Shown: piece by piece, positions 12,001 through 21,889 of the stretch
How the letters are laid out: every line of letters begins with the position of its first letter
How positions within the stretch are numbered: position 1 is the first letter of the stretch
Assembly: GCF_910592395.1 (NCBI RefSeq)
Contig: NC_088314.1
Location: 8,742,001-8,806,000, forward strand
DNA: 64,000 nucleotides
Direction: 5' to 3'
Origin: Lineus longissimus
Taxonomy: Eukaryota > Nemertea > Pilidiophora > Heteronemertea > Lineidae
Translations under genes and position numbers: made by a program
Notes under the pieces: generated by a model
Seen by the model: only the letters and a program-made list of their open reading frames with translations
The model's database searches: none
What the model was told of the DNA's origin: nothing

Positions 12001-13227
12001 AATCAGTTCAGCCTTTTGAAGTAACCATTTATCGGGCACACTTCACGTGTAATACAGAAACAGGAACGCCCACAAAGTTGGCCGGCCTCATTTCATGTAT
12101 CATATGATAGCTATAGCCATGATTTCCCGGGGGATGAGCGCATTTCCAGACCGGGTCCTCAAAATTGAAAAAGCCTACTCGAGGGCTTTTCCCGTTGAAT
12201 TTCACAGATTTCTCACCCAGTCCATCTCACATGGATACGCACACATCCTGAGATCTGTTTTTTGTTACCGGTACTCCGATGTCGTATACAAATATTAATC
12301 GATCATCCAGAGGCGGAGGATATTGAAAACAACTGGTGCCAGGATGGCGTACAGTTGACATAATTATGTAGCGGCTGCGTGGAGTAGTCACAGACACGTG
12401 TAAATACTCCGATCGGGAAAAATATACATTGTATACAACATGTGTGTCAATGATTATACATGTACGTTGGTTTTCTGTTGGCTTTGTGGAGAATGAGCGT
12501 TTGCTTTTGATCTGTAGCTTCGGATATCATCAGGCGCCTGTGTCACGGGAACCCACGGTATAATGGAAGTCAACCTTTGCAGAGAGCATATCCTTCGATC
12601 CGCTTGGTGAATCGAGACGTGCAAGTAATGGTACCGTACGGTACATTTACCGTACTTCGTGCTGCCATCTAATAGTAGCATGCCCTGACATTAGAAATGT
12701 CAGACACAACAATCAGATACAGCTACGGTACGGCGTCAATTGGTACATGAACCATGAGTGACTGTGGATTTGATGACTGCCACCGTTTGACAACGCCATC
12801 GAGTGCGAACACGCCTGCATCAAATAAAATACCGAAACTTTGTCGTCATCTATTTTATTTCATTACTAATTGGCCCGGGTTCATTTGCTAACAAGACAAG
12901 TAGTTCTGAGCCGTAGAATATACAATAAATACATTAGTGATACGGTATGGGTTTTTAAGGTTCCCGGTAAATTTACACGCCCATGGTACATTTATTTTGC
13001 CATGGGATTGCGAAAAATATAGATATCTAGCGGGATCGAGAGGTCATTCTCAGGCTCTGATCAAATCACATGTACCGGATATTTTGGTATCGTCTACATC
13101 TTCCTCATCCATACTCATACCTCAATGTCGTTTCAAAGTGACTCTCTCACGCGCCCCACCCTTGCTTTCCGATACTTGCGCTCCAAATTCCTTTCCGGCA
13201 CATGGCCACCTTCACTAGGTTTTGTGC
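9040..13227. other. Gene-free stretch
   Basis: I found no convincing exon, RNA gene or element in this 4.2 kb. It has several long G or C runs (for example near 9301-9310 and 9390-9400), a short hairpin at about 11187-11225 (GCCCGATT ... AATCGGGC), and a TTTATTT near 12852 that could be the minus-strand poly(A) signal of the zinc-finger gene. Confidence 0.4.
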
Positions 13228-15181
13228 TTATAAAGTGCCTTCCGTACCCTTACCACCGTTCTTTCCCGGTCTTGGAACTTTCAAAGTGGTTCCCTCACCC
13301 TGCTTATCACCGCTCGCACTTCGCACGCCTGAAGCGCCCCCTTCGCGTAGCTCAGCCTTGCTAGCCGATTCTGGCACCCTCAAAGCGTCCTCACCCTGCT
13401 TATCCCCCACGCCTGAAGCATCCTCTTCACCCAGCTCAGCCTTGCTTGCCGATTCTGACACCTTCAAAGCGTCCTCACCCTGCCTATCCCACTTGCATTT
13501 CTTTCTATGAGAAGAGACATCACTACTTGAACGGAAAGCTTTGCAACATTTTTCGCACCTGTATGGCATTTCACCAGTATGAATACGGCGATGGACAGTC
13601 AGCGTCGCTTTCTGTACAAAAGTTTTCTCGCAGAATTCGCACGCATGCGGTCTTTCGCCGGTGTGAATACGCATGTGTTCGGTCAATTTACCGCGGGTTC
13701 CAAAGCTCTTTTGACAGTCATCACATTTGTATTTCCGCTCGTCGCGGTGCATGCGCATATGTTGCTGGTAATTCGTACTAAATGTAAACTTTCTACCGCA
13801 GTCTTCGCACGTGTACGGTTTTTCACCAGTGTGGACACGGGAATGCTTCCGGAGGCGACTTTCAAACGGGAATTCTTTATTACAGACGGGACACTTGTAA
13901 ACCTTACCGGTGTGCGTGTTTTTGTGAAGCGTATACTGATCATTGTTTGGAAAAGCTTTGCCGCATAGATCGCACTTAAAGGGAAAGTCGTCAAGATGCG
14001 TGCGCTCGTGAGCTTGTAGGGTATAATTCACAGTGAATGTTTTATCGCAAAACTCGCATTTAAAAGGTTTTTCGCCAGTATGACTACGGATGTGTACAAC
14101 CAATTTACTATTTTTTACATACGATTTCGGACAGTGCGGACATTTGAACTTTTTCTCAGTCGAATGATACAATTTGTGCTCTTGCAAAATCGACGGGTCA
14201 GAAAACTCTATCCCACACTGTTCGCACCTGTGCATAGCGACAATGTGGACGCTCTGATGCTTGACGACTTCTGCCTTTGTACCAAACTTCGCGAGGCAGA
14301 TTTTACATTGAAAATGTCTCTGTCCGTTTTCTCGGAGTTCAGTGATGTTGTGCTTGAGCTTATGGGTCCGTAGATTGGAGGTCTGCGTGAAGCTCGTGCC
14401 ACACAGTTCGCAGATGTACGGTTTGTCACCCGTGTGGGTGCGCATGTGGACCGTCAGCTGATGAGTTCGGGCAAAGCCGCGGCCGCATTGGTCACATATG
14501 AACGGCTTGGTATGCTGGCGCTGGTGCTGGGTAAGTTCACTCTTGAGAGCGAAGCTCATTTCACAATCGTGACATTGAAACTTGTCATCCTTGTGATTAC
14601 CAGGAAAGAGAGGAGTCTGAAAAAACAACAATCACAATAAATTGTTAATTTCTCCCTTATTTATAGAGTAAAGTGACAAGGAAGATGTCCCACCCTGAAC
14701 ATGTAAGATGTATGCTTTATCAGGCAGGGTCTTGGTACAACAGTATAAATCCAAATTAGCAACACTTTAATCACAAACCAAAGTCAATCACCGCGCCAAA
14801 TGTTCCCCGCGATGGAAGTCCCACAACATGCTGGTTCATAAACTGCTTGATCAGTGTATACCACAAGGCCACTCTCGTTCTTTTTTGTATTTATTTTGCT
14901 CTACATCCGTGACACTAGTATGTACTCACAAAGCTGTCTGATTCTGATGGACCTTTCCGAACGAGGGGGCCCTCAACCTCAGCCTCCGCGCCGCGACTTC
15001 CCGCAGGCTGATCTGATGCTGGCACAGTCTCGCTCTGGTTTTCATCGAAATCCATCACTATGTCTTCGTCGCTGGCAAGGTCATCTGGTTCATTTTTCAC
15101 GAACACCTTCAAGACTTCAATGGTAAATGAGCCAGGCGGGAAATCTGGCAGGCCTGAAGGACCAGGCGTCGGAGCGTCCAT
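13228..15181 (-). CDS. C2H2 zinc-finger protein, 13 fingers
   Basis: Two coding exons: 14930-15181 (ATG at 15179-15181, 84 codons, donor GTGAGT) and 13228-14616 (acceptor TTTTCAG, stop 13228-13230), joined in phase 0 to give about 545 aa. Exon 1 is acidic and Pro/Ser-rich with no finger, and may be a regulatory N-terminus. Exon 2 encodes thirteen consecutive C-x2-C-x12-H-x3-H type fingers, many with TGEKP-like linkers. The thirteenth ends in Cys instead of the last His (SSHRKKC), so it is CCHC or degenerate. The tail has three related repeats around QGEDAL(K/R)V and ESASKAEL. It is probably a sequence-specific nuclear DNA-binding protein; no orthologue can be assigned because such genes expand by lineage. 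Confidence 0.9.
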
Positions 15182-16416
15182 TGTTAGTTTTCATGCAGTG
15201 AAAGTTCCGTTCCTGAAGAAAAAGAAAATGGACAATGCAGAGCCACCATGCCGAATTCTCGGCGCTGGCCAGCGGTCGCTTAGTCTCTCCATGACCTTTT
15301 GTGAGTAACTTTCCGACAAGTGCGTCCAAAGTGTACATGTATGGAAACGTTTTCAAATGACCGGTATAGGGTTCTATGCTCGGGCAGGTAAAAACAATTT
15401 TGAACAATTCAACTGATCCTCAGGGAACGCTTCTTTAGACCAGCATGCAACCATATGAGAGTCAGGATGAAGGAACGTTTCTTATGAAACCAACTAGAAC
15501 CGTGGGTATTACCCTGAACAACAATAGGCCATTTGTGGGTGATTCACCAAGTCTGTCAAGCTCTCGACAACAAAGAAAGTTGGGTGATTCACCGAGTCCG
15601 TCCAGCTCCCCATAACAATGAAGTTTCCTGAACGTCAGGCCAACACTCGGCACTAATACTAGTAACTGTCGATCTATCGCCACTCTTAGTCTTAGGAGGC
15701 CTCAACCCAATTTCATAGCCTGACTTTAGTGACTATGACCCCCGTGATGAATTCAGCTTAATGCCGCAGAAGCACAGTATACTGAAGACATGAGGGCGGG
15801 GGGGGGGGGGGAATTCTGGTAACCGGTCTCAACAGCAACAATAAGTGCCAACTGGAAACATGTGCCTGCAATAACCACAAGAAGCCCGGCTTTCGCGCCT
15901 CACCCAGCGCGTTGGCAAGCCGCGACCACGCCCTGACGCACAAACCCCGCCAATCACCCTGTTACATGGCTGGTCCTAACTCATCGATAAGCGCTCATCC
16001 CAACGGCCGGACAAAATCAGTAACAAAAGTTTCCCAGAAATTCTTTTCCAATCAAAATACCTGAATGTTCTATGAAATATCGAGCACGAGTACTCTGAAG
16101 TAGATGTGCGATGGATTTGTGATGTTTGGATGAGAAAAAGGGTTATTTACTGAAAGAAAGAAACACGCTTAGTTTTAAATTTTGATCGAAATAATAACTG
16201 CTCCCCGTGGGGAGCCAAGTTGCACAGTTCGGCAAATACTGCACGCTCAATCCACGCAACATACGGGCACTTGCGCATACTGATCAGCGTCCAGACAAAG
16301 AGGGGAGGTCTACCACATTTTGGAGCCCGTCACGAGAGCCGCTTTCAAGCACATTTTCCCGATTTTTGGTGGCTAACACCATCAAACAGCACTGCTAAAT
16401 CATTGAGGAACAATAT
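15182..16416. promoter_or_regulatory. Divergent intergenic region between zinc-finger gene and SEPHS2
   Basis: The two genes start 1.24 kb apart and head to head, so this interval should hold both promoters and 5'UTRs. I see no clear TATA box at a fixed distance. It also contains a long G run near 15797-15810. Confidence 0.45.
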
Positions 16417-19400
16417 ATGCTCGCTATGGAGCCTGTACCAGGCATGGAATTGGAACCAAAGAAGGAACAACCGCCACCGTTTGATCCGGTCGCGCACAAA
16501 CTCGATCCTAATTTCCGACTTACGAATTTCACCCAACTGAAAGGATGAGGGTGTAAGGTGCCTCAAGAAGTTCTGCTCAAACTTCTTGAAGGCGCCAACC
16601 TTGCTCCTCCTAAGCCAGCTGATGGAGAGAGGCAGGAGACTGAAGGATTATTTCAGACTTCTGTTTCTCAAATCGGTGAGTAAAATCCAAAATGATGGAC
16701 TTTGCAGTCTGGGGAGGACTCCCAGGGCCCGAATCTGTCGGATCTGTCATTCGCCGGCTGTCTCGGGCGAAAATAAGCAAAACTACCAAGCATTGCGCCG
16801 TGAATCTTGTTTCTGGTGTTGGTCTAACTCATATCTGATAATATTATCGAGTGACATTTGTGAATTATATTGTGAATAAGGGTGAATTTGTGTTTTTCTT
16901 CGTGGGTGACTCTCCCTTACGTTTCTCTTTGCGCCAATATGGCCGCCTTTGCCTTCCGGGCTGACCACGTGATCTCGGATCATGTGACAATGTTTATATT
17001 TTTACATTACCACGTGGAGAGCACATGGTGTTGGTGGGCGTGGCACTACAGGCTCTTCTGTGATCAAGACAAGACTCTATTCTGATTGAAGATGGATATT
17101 CTTATACATATATATATACGCCTGTTACTGCCATTGAAAAAGTAATTGCCTTTCAATTTCAGTTGGGGAGTAGTTCATTGACTGTTGAACGTCCCCGTCC
17201 GTCCGTCAATGTTTTCTTGGGTCGTCCTCTGTTGATTGCAACATTGCATCACGTTATAACAGTTTTGTGTAATGACGTCATTGTCAGCAAAGGCTAATCC
17301 CATTAGACAGCGAAGTCTGGCCAGTCTGAACATTTTGTCTTCTCTTGCAGGTATTGGGATGGACTCCAGCATCACGGCTTTGAGGCATCACGGTCTCGCT
17401 TTGGTGCAAACAACAGATTTCTTTTATCCGTTGGTGGACAACCCATATATGATGGTAAGAGCCATTTCTGAACTGCAAATTTCTGTAATTTGTCCTCATC
17501 AAGCCCTCATTCAAGTATTTAGTTCCAAAAATTCCTTTGAGTCAAAAGAGAGTTTGAACATCCAAACTGTCCTATGGTCTGGAAATAGCTGCAAGTAAAT
17601 CAAGTCCGGTTGACAATGATTTTAAATGTGTTTGAAGGTAAGATTTAAGAAATAAGTGAAAAAGTTAATCCAATATTTTCATGTCTATTTCAGGGTCGTA
17701 TAGCATGCGCTAATGTACTCAGCGACCTGTACGCCATGGGGGTGACGGATTGTGACAACATGTTGATGTTACTCGGTGTCAGCCAGAAGATGACGGACAA
17801 GGAGAGAGACACAGTTGTTCCGCTGATGATGAGAGGATTTAGAGTAAGATTTTATACACAACTTTTGCCATTTCAGTAGCCAAGCTTAATACTGAATTGA
17901 TGTATTGCTTTTCTCCCAACTTAAGTCTTCAACTCAAGCCTGTCACTATTGGCAATGTCTATTCAGTTATATCATCATTTGATTTGATTCAAAGGTGTCA
18001 ATGGCAAAATATGTTGCGGCTGTGGATCGGACACAATATTCTCCTGTTGGCGTGTTATAAAAGTGAAGATGGCAAGAGTTTTGATGTAGAGTAATGCTTT
18101 CAATTGCCTCGTCTTCTGCATGTTTTTTTGTCGATATCGTAATCTGGTTGGTCTTCTTTCAGGACTTGGCTGTTGAAGCTGGCACAAACGTTGCTGGAGG
18201 GCAGACAGTTCTAAATCCCTGGTTAATCATCGGAGGAGTGGCGACGTCTGTGTGCCTACCATCTCATGAATTCATTCTGTAAGTATGGGGCTATCGCATA
18301 ATGGAGGACATCAATTTATTATTTTATTAAATAAAGTTCCTCAATGAAATGCACTATTTGGGTGCATCATGTGCAGTGATATTGGACAACCTAGATCTAA
18401 ACTTAATACTAAAAAGTTTTCTTATATCAAGTTGATGTTCATGAATCTGAACCAAAGAGCTCTTGAAACTGTTGAAAATTGTTCTGCTATTGCCTAATCT
18501 TCTTCTGCGGCATTCACTCTTCACTTGGAGTGGTCATTCTCGTGGGGGTACTCCTCCTCCAAGGTGGGATAAGCGATTTACGTGCCTCTACCTTTAGGGG
18601 TGTTGAAAATATTTCTTCTGTTGCCTAATGATGACAAACAAGAATCTGAGTAAAGAAGCCTTCTGGTTTGGCAGTACACCTCCCCTCAAAACTTTATCTT
18701 GGGCTAATCCATCCCACTGTCCACCTCATTCTGTCTCCCAGTTTCCATTTCTCACCCTCGAACTTTTATCTAAGACTGTCCACCCAACTTTTTCTCATCC
18801 AATTTCAATACTATTACCTTCTGTCCATTCTGTACTGCCCAGGCCGGCTTGGTGTGGTTACGCTGACATAGATTATGAGATCTGAAGGCACAGTGTACAA
18901 TTTTTGTGACTAAATAATGATTAAGTTAATACAGTACCCATACTGAAGGTAACTATAACTCAAGCAATTGTGAAGTGAAGATTAACCTTTATACCATGAA
19001 TGATAATAATTAAGATTGATAATAAGTATGAACAGTTTTGAAGTACATTAGAACCTCTCGATTAAGCCTATTTAAAGACACACTCGGGTCTTGCAAATGT
19101 CAAAGTCCTGTCTCAAATATAAAGGTGTCCTTATTACAGAGGTTTTTACAAATTGAATGGAATGGCCACTTTGGACAAAAATCAGTGTCCTTATGGAAAG
19201 GATGACCTGACTACAGGGTTGTCTTCTATGGGAGGTTCCAATGATGGTCTGCAACAATGTAAGCAATAGCCTTAGCCCTTCATATGAAAACTGACAAATG
19301 TCAATTGTCGCACTACTGTCATATAAAAGAATCAACTTCAAAGAAATAGCTTAACCCCGCTAATAAGGTGACAATATTTTTCAGCCCTGACGACGCGACA

Positions 19401-20496
19401 GCTGGTGATGTCCTCGTTCTAACCAAACCCCTCGGTACCCAGGTAGCGGTTAATGCACACCAGTGGCTGGGACAGACAGAGAAGTGGAACCGGATCAAGT
19501 TGGTGGTGACATCAGAGGATGTGAATAAGGCCTACATGAGAGCAATGTGTTCTATGGCAAGACTAAACAGAATAGGTAAGTGCATTACATGGTTAAGGAC
19601 ACTACATGGTAAAGGACATTACATGGTAAAGGACATTACATGGTAAAGGACATTACATGGTAAAGGACATTACATGGTAAAGGACATTACATGGTAAAGG
19701 ACATTACATGGTAAAGGACACTACATGGTAAATGACACTACAGAGCCAGTGGTTCAGTCTACGGAGACATCGAAAATGAAATTTCAGTACCAAGATACAT
19801 TGTTGGCTTGAAAGCTAATAAATCCATTGAACAATGACACTTATGTTCACCATTTGACATCTAACTTTTTGTTGTGATCTGACGAGTTCGATTTTATATT
19901 TTCCAGCTGCCAGACTCATGCACAAGTACAATGCCCATGGGGCCACCGACATTACAGGCTTTGGCATCCTAGGACATGCACAGAACCTTGCACGCATACA
20001 GAAAAAGAACGTCAACTTCGTAATCCACAATTTGCCGATAATCTCCAAGATGGCTGCCGTCAGTAAAGCATGCGGAAACATGTTCCACTTATTACAGGGT
20101 CATTCAGCAGAGACATCTGGTGAGTACAGGGAATTCGGATGTAGGGATCATCAAGTTGCAGTCCCATATTGAGATAGATACTCGCATTGGATTGCCGCTA
20201 TTTGTTCCTGAAGCTCAAGAGGTTTGACTCGAGAACGCTGTGCCGTTCTGAAAACCTGATGATGTGCATCGTGCTATGGTAGTTTTAACTAAATTGTGTT
20301 TTGTTTTCCAGGAGGTCTCCTGATTGCGCTTCCCAGAGAACAGGCCGCAGCATTTTGCAAGGATATCGAGAAATCGGAACAATTTCAATCATGGATCATC
20401 GGCATTGTCGAGAAAGGAACGAGAATTGCGCGCATTATTGAGAAACCACGCGTAATCGAGGTACCGGCAAAAGACAAAGAAGGAGAACTTTGGTAG
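16417..20496 (+). CDS. SEPHS2: Selenophosphate synthetase 2 (Sec-containing)
   Basis: Makes selenophosphate from selenide and ATP, the Se donor for Sec-tRNA. Seven exons keep phase: 16426-16675, 17351-17454, 17694-17843, 18163-18278, 19385-19575, 19907-20119 and 20312-20496 (TAG). From 16426 this gives 402 residues counting Sec; an in-frame ATG at 16417 would add three. Residue 41 is an in-frame TGA in the motif [13 protein letters not shown], the Sec site of SPS2; SEPHS1 paralogues in vertebrates have Thr here. Downstream motifs include [57 protein letters not shown] and [16 protein letters not shown], close to the family throughout. A SECIS lies in the 3'UTR. A conventional gene caller would truncate this gene or start it after the TGA. 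Confidence 0.95.
16546..16548 (+). other. In-frame UGA selenocysteine codon of SEPHS2
   Basis: TGA in frame between AAA GGA and GGG TGT AAG, giving K-G-U-G-C-K. The frame before it is open from the ATG and the frame after it continues into the conserved KVPQEVL and on to exon 2. Recoding is supported by the SECIS at about 21.6 kb. Confidence 0.95.
18880..19260. repeat. Diverged copy of the CAGTRGAACCTCTCT MITE in a SEPHS2 intron
   Basis: About 19043-19245 matches, with many changes, the dispersed element best seen at 45213-45384: ACATTAGAACCTCTCGATTAA at the left, AAGGTGTCCTTATTACAGAGG in the middle and a GGGAGGTTCCAA-type right end. The flanks out to 18880 hold nothing else I can name. Confidence 0.6.
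19588..19740. repeat. 17-bp minisatellite in SEPHS2 intron 5
   Basis: The unit ACATGGTAAAGGACATT repeats about nine times head to tail, immediately after the donor of the 19385-19575 exon. Units are almost identical. It is intronic and begins within about 13 bases of the splice donor. Confidence 0.9.
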
Positions 20497-20792
20497 TACT
20501 AATTGGACAATTGTCAATGACATTATTTGCAGTTACAAGGACGCAGCATTTTCTTTCTGATTGACACCATCTATGGTGCAGAATTTCTCCCGTGTATGCA
20601 CCAGGTATTGTTTCGTGAATTGTTGACTTGACCTTGTGCCAAGATATTGACTTCGAATTAGGAAAGTAATCTGGAGAAAACACTCTATCTTGTAATTTTT
20701 AGATATTCATTTCGTCGATTCCTTTGGCAAATTAGATTACATAATTATTAGACCTGCCAACGATTCGATTGTTATTGTTAAGAAATTCAGAT

Positions 20793-20961
20793 TGAGTCAG
20801 AAAATTTAGATGTCAAATAATGACACTTGTCAAGTCACACTTAATTTTTTTCACTGACCCTTCTCCTTTACCTCATTTCTGATATAAACCCTTGGTTTGA
20901 GGATATATTTATAACTCGCGTTACACCAAATTTCACAATAAAATCTAAATTTTCTGACTCA
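20793..20961. repeat. 19-bp perfect inverted repeat in SEPHS2 3'UTR
   Basis: The arm at 20793-20811 (TGAGTCAGAAAATTTAGAT) is exactly complementary to 20943-20961, with a 131-base loop. In the mRNA it would form a stable 19-bp stem; in DNA it could be the ends of a small fold-back element. The AATAAA at 20937-20942 abuts the right arm. Confidence 0.8.
20937..20942 (+). promoter_or_regulatory. Proximal poly(A) signal candidate in SEPHS2 3'UTR
   Basis: AATAAA about 440 bases after the stop codon and about 620 bases before the SECIS. If used, the mRNA would lack the SECIS. There is no direct evidence of use. Confidence 0.4.
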
Positions 20962-21559
20962 TTTAGGTGCTGCATTTAGCCTCAGAGCATTTTCATCGTG
21001 ACTTAAGACAAATTGTGTGAGGAGATTATTTTACTTGTACATATAAATTTCATGACACTTTCCTAATGTGCCCCGCAAACGTGCAATTCAAATCACCGCG
21101 ACCTGCGGTTTTATTACTGCTTGTACAACGAAAAAAATAGCTGCAGGTGGCTGCGATCACTGATTCTTGTCACAGGCATTGCATGACCACCGCAGACAAG
21201 CGTGGCATGCAATCATAATCGTAGGTCGCAGTAATATAAATTGCTTGTTTGTGGGACACTTGGAAGGTTTCTGTATGAATCGTGCTGAGAAGAACATCAG
21301 TAGTTAAAAATCCTTCGGTTCAATGCATGTTCATTCAACTTTTAACACATTCCTATCAAAAGGTTCATTCCTTACAGCGTAAAAGGACTGATCACTTAGA
21401 GATTTTTTAATCTGATAGTCGCTGTTACAGCCATCTGTTTTTGAAAACGAAATTTAAATTTTCCACACAAGTGCCCAAAGACGTTTAGTATTTTGAGAAT
21501 TGAGCACTCTCGTTTTACTGAATCTCATTGTTTATTTGTGTAAGTTATTGATTCCATGG

Positions 21560-21666
21560 CAACCAATGTCTGCCTTTCTTTGCGTATGAAGTAGTCCAGT
21601 AAAAACCAGCGGCGAAGGCCAATGGCAACTGGACTATGGAGGTTTCAAAGGTAGTAGACCATGTTG
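21560..21666 (+). ncRNA. SECIS element of SEPHS2 (type 2)
   Basis: The fold was read by hand. The quartet is TGAA of ATGA(A) at 21586-21590 against GGAG at 21638-21641, with tandem G.A/A.G pairs. Above it, helix II pairs 21591-21600 with 21628-21637 (a G.U, then nine Watson-Crick pairs). The unpaired AAAAA is at 21601-21605, eleven bases after ATGA, the standard SECIS spacing. A small extra stem (CCA/TGG and GGC/GCC, loop GAAG) sits on top, which is the type 2 form. Below, helix I pairs CTTTG (21578-21582) with CAAAG (21646-21650), then CAAC..ATGTCT with AGACCATGTTG. It lies about 1.1 kb after the stop and just before a poly(A) signal. Confidence 0.92.
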
Positions 21667-21726
21667 TTTGTGAATCAATGTATAAAAAATCAAGAAACAG
21701 ATCATGTAAGATTGAGATAAGAAGGT

Positions 21727-21732
21727 AATAAA
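21727..21732 (+). promoter_or_regulatory. Distal poly(A) signal of SEPHS2
   Basis: AATAAA 60 bases after the SECIS, followed by a T-rich tract. An mRNA ending here has a 1.25-kb 3'UTR and keeps the SECIS, so this is the expected main site. Confidence 0.7.
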
Positions 21733-21889
21733 GTTTTTTAAAGAAATCTGTTTGTTTATTGAGTGAATTTTGATACATGTACATAATAAGTCTAAAGGGA
21801 TTACCGAAAGGATATACAAATGTAACGCCATTTTTTTTGTGACAACACTTGTTTTGAACAACCAGGCCCGGCTTGAACTGACCTCAAAA

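Noticed and set aside
13446-14640. Plus-strand frames of about 100-130 codons opposite the zinc-finger exon
   Set aside because: They are antisense shadows of the finger repeats.
20517-20560. First ATGA after the SEPHS2 stop as a SECIS candidate
   Set aside because: No stem forms between ATGA and any downstream GA with the correct spacing. The ATGAC at 20819 and the one near 21051 also fail.
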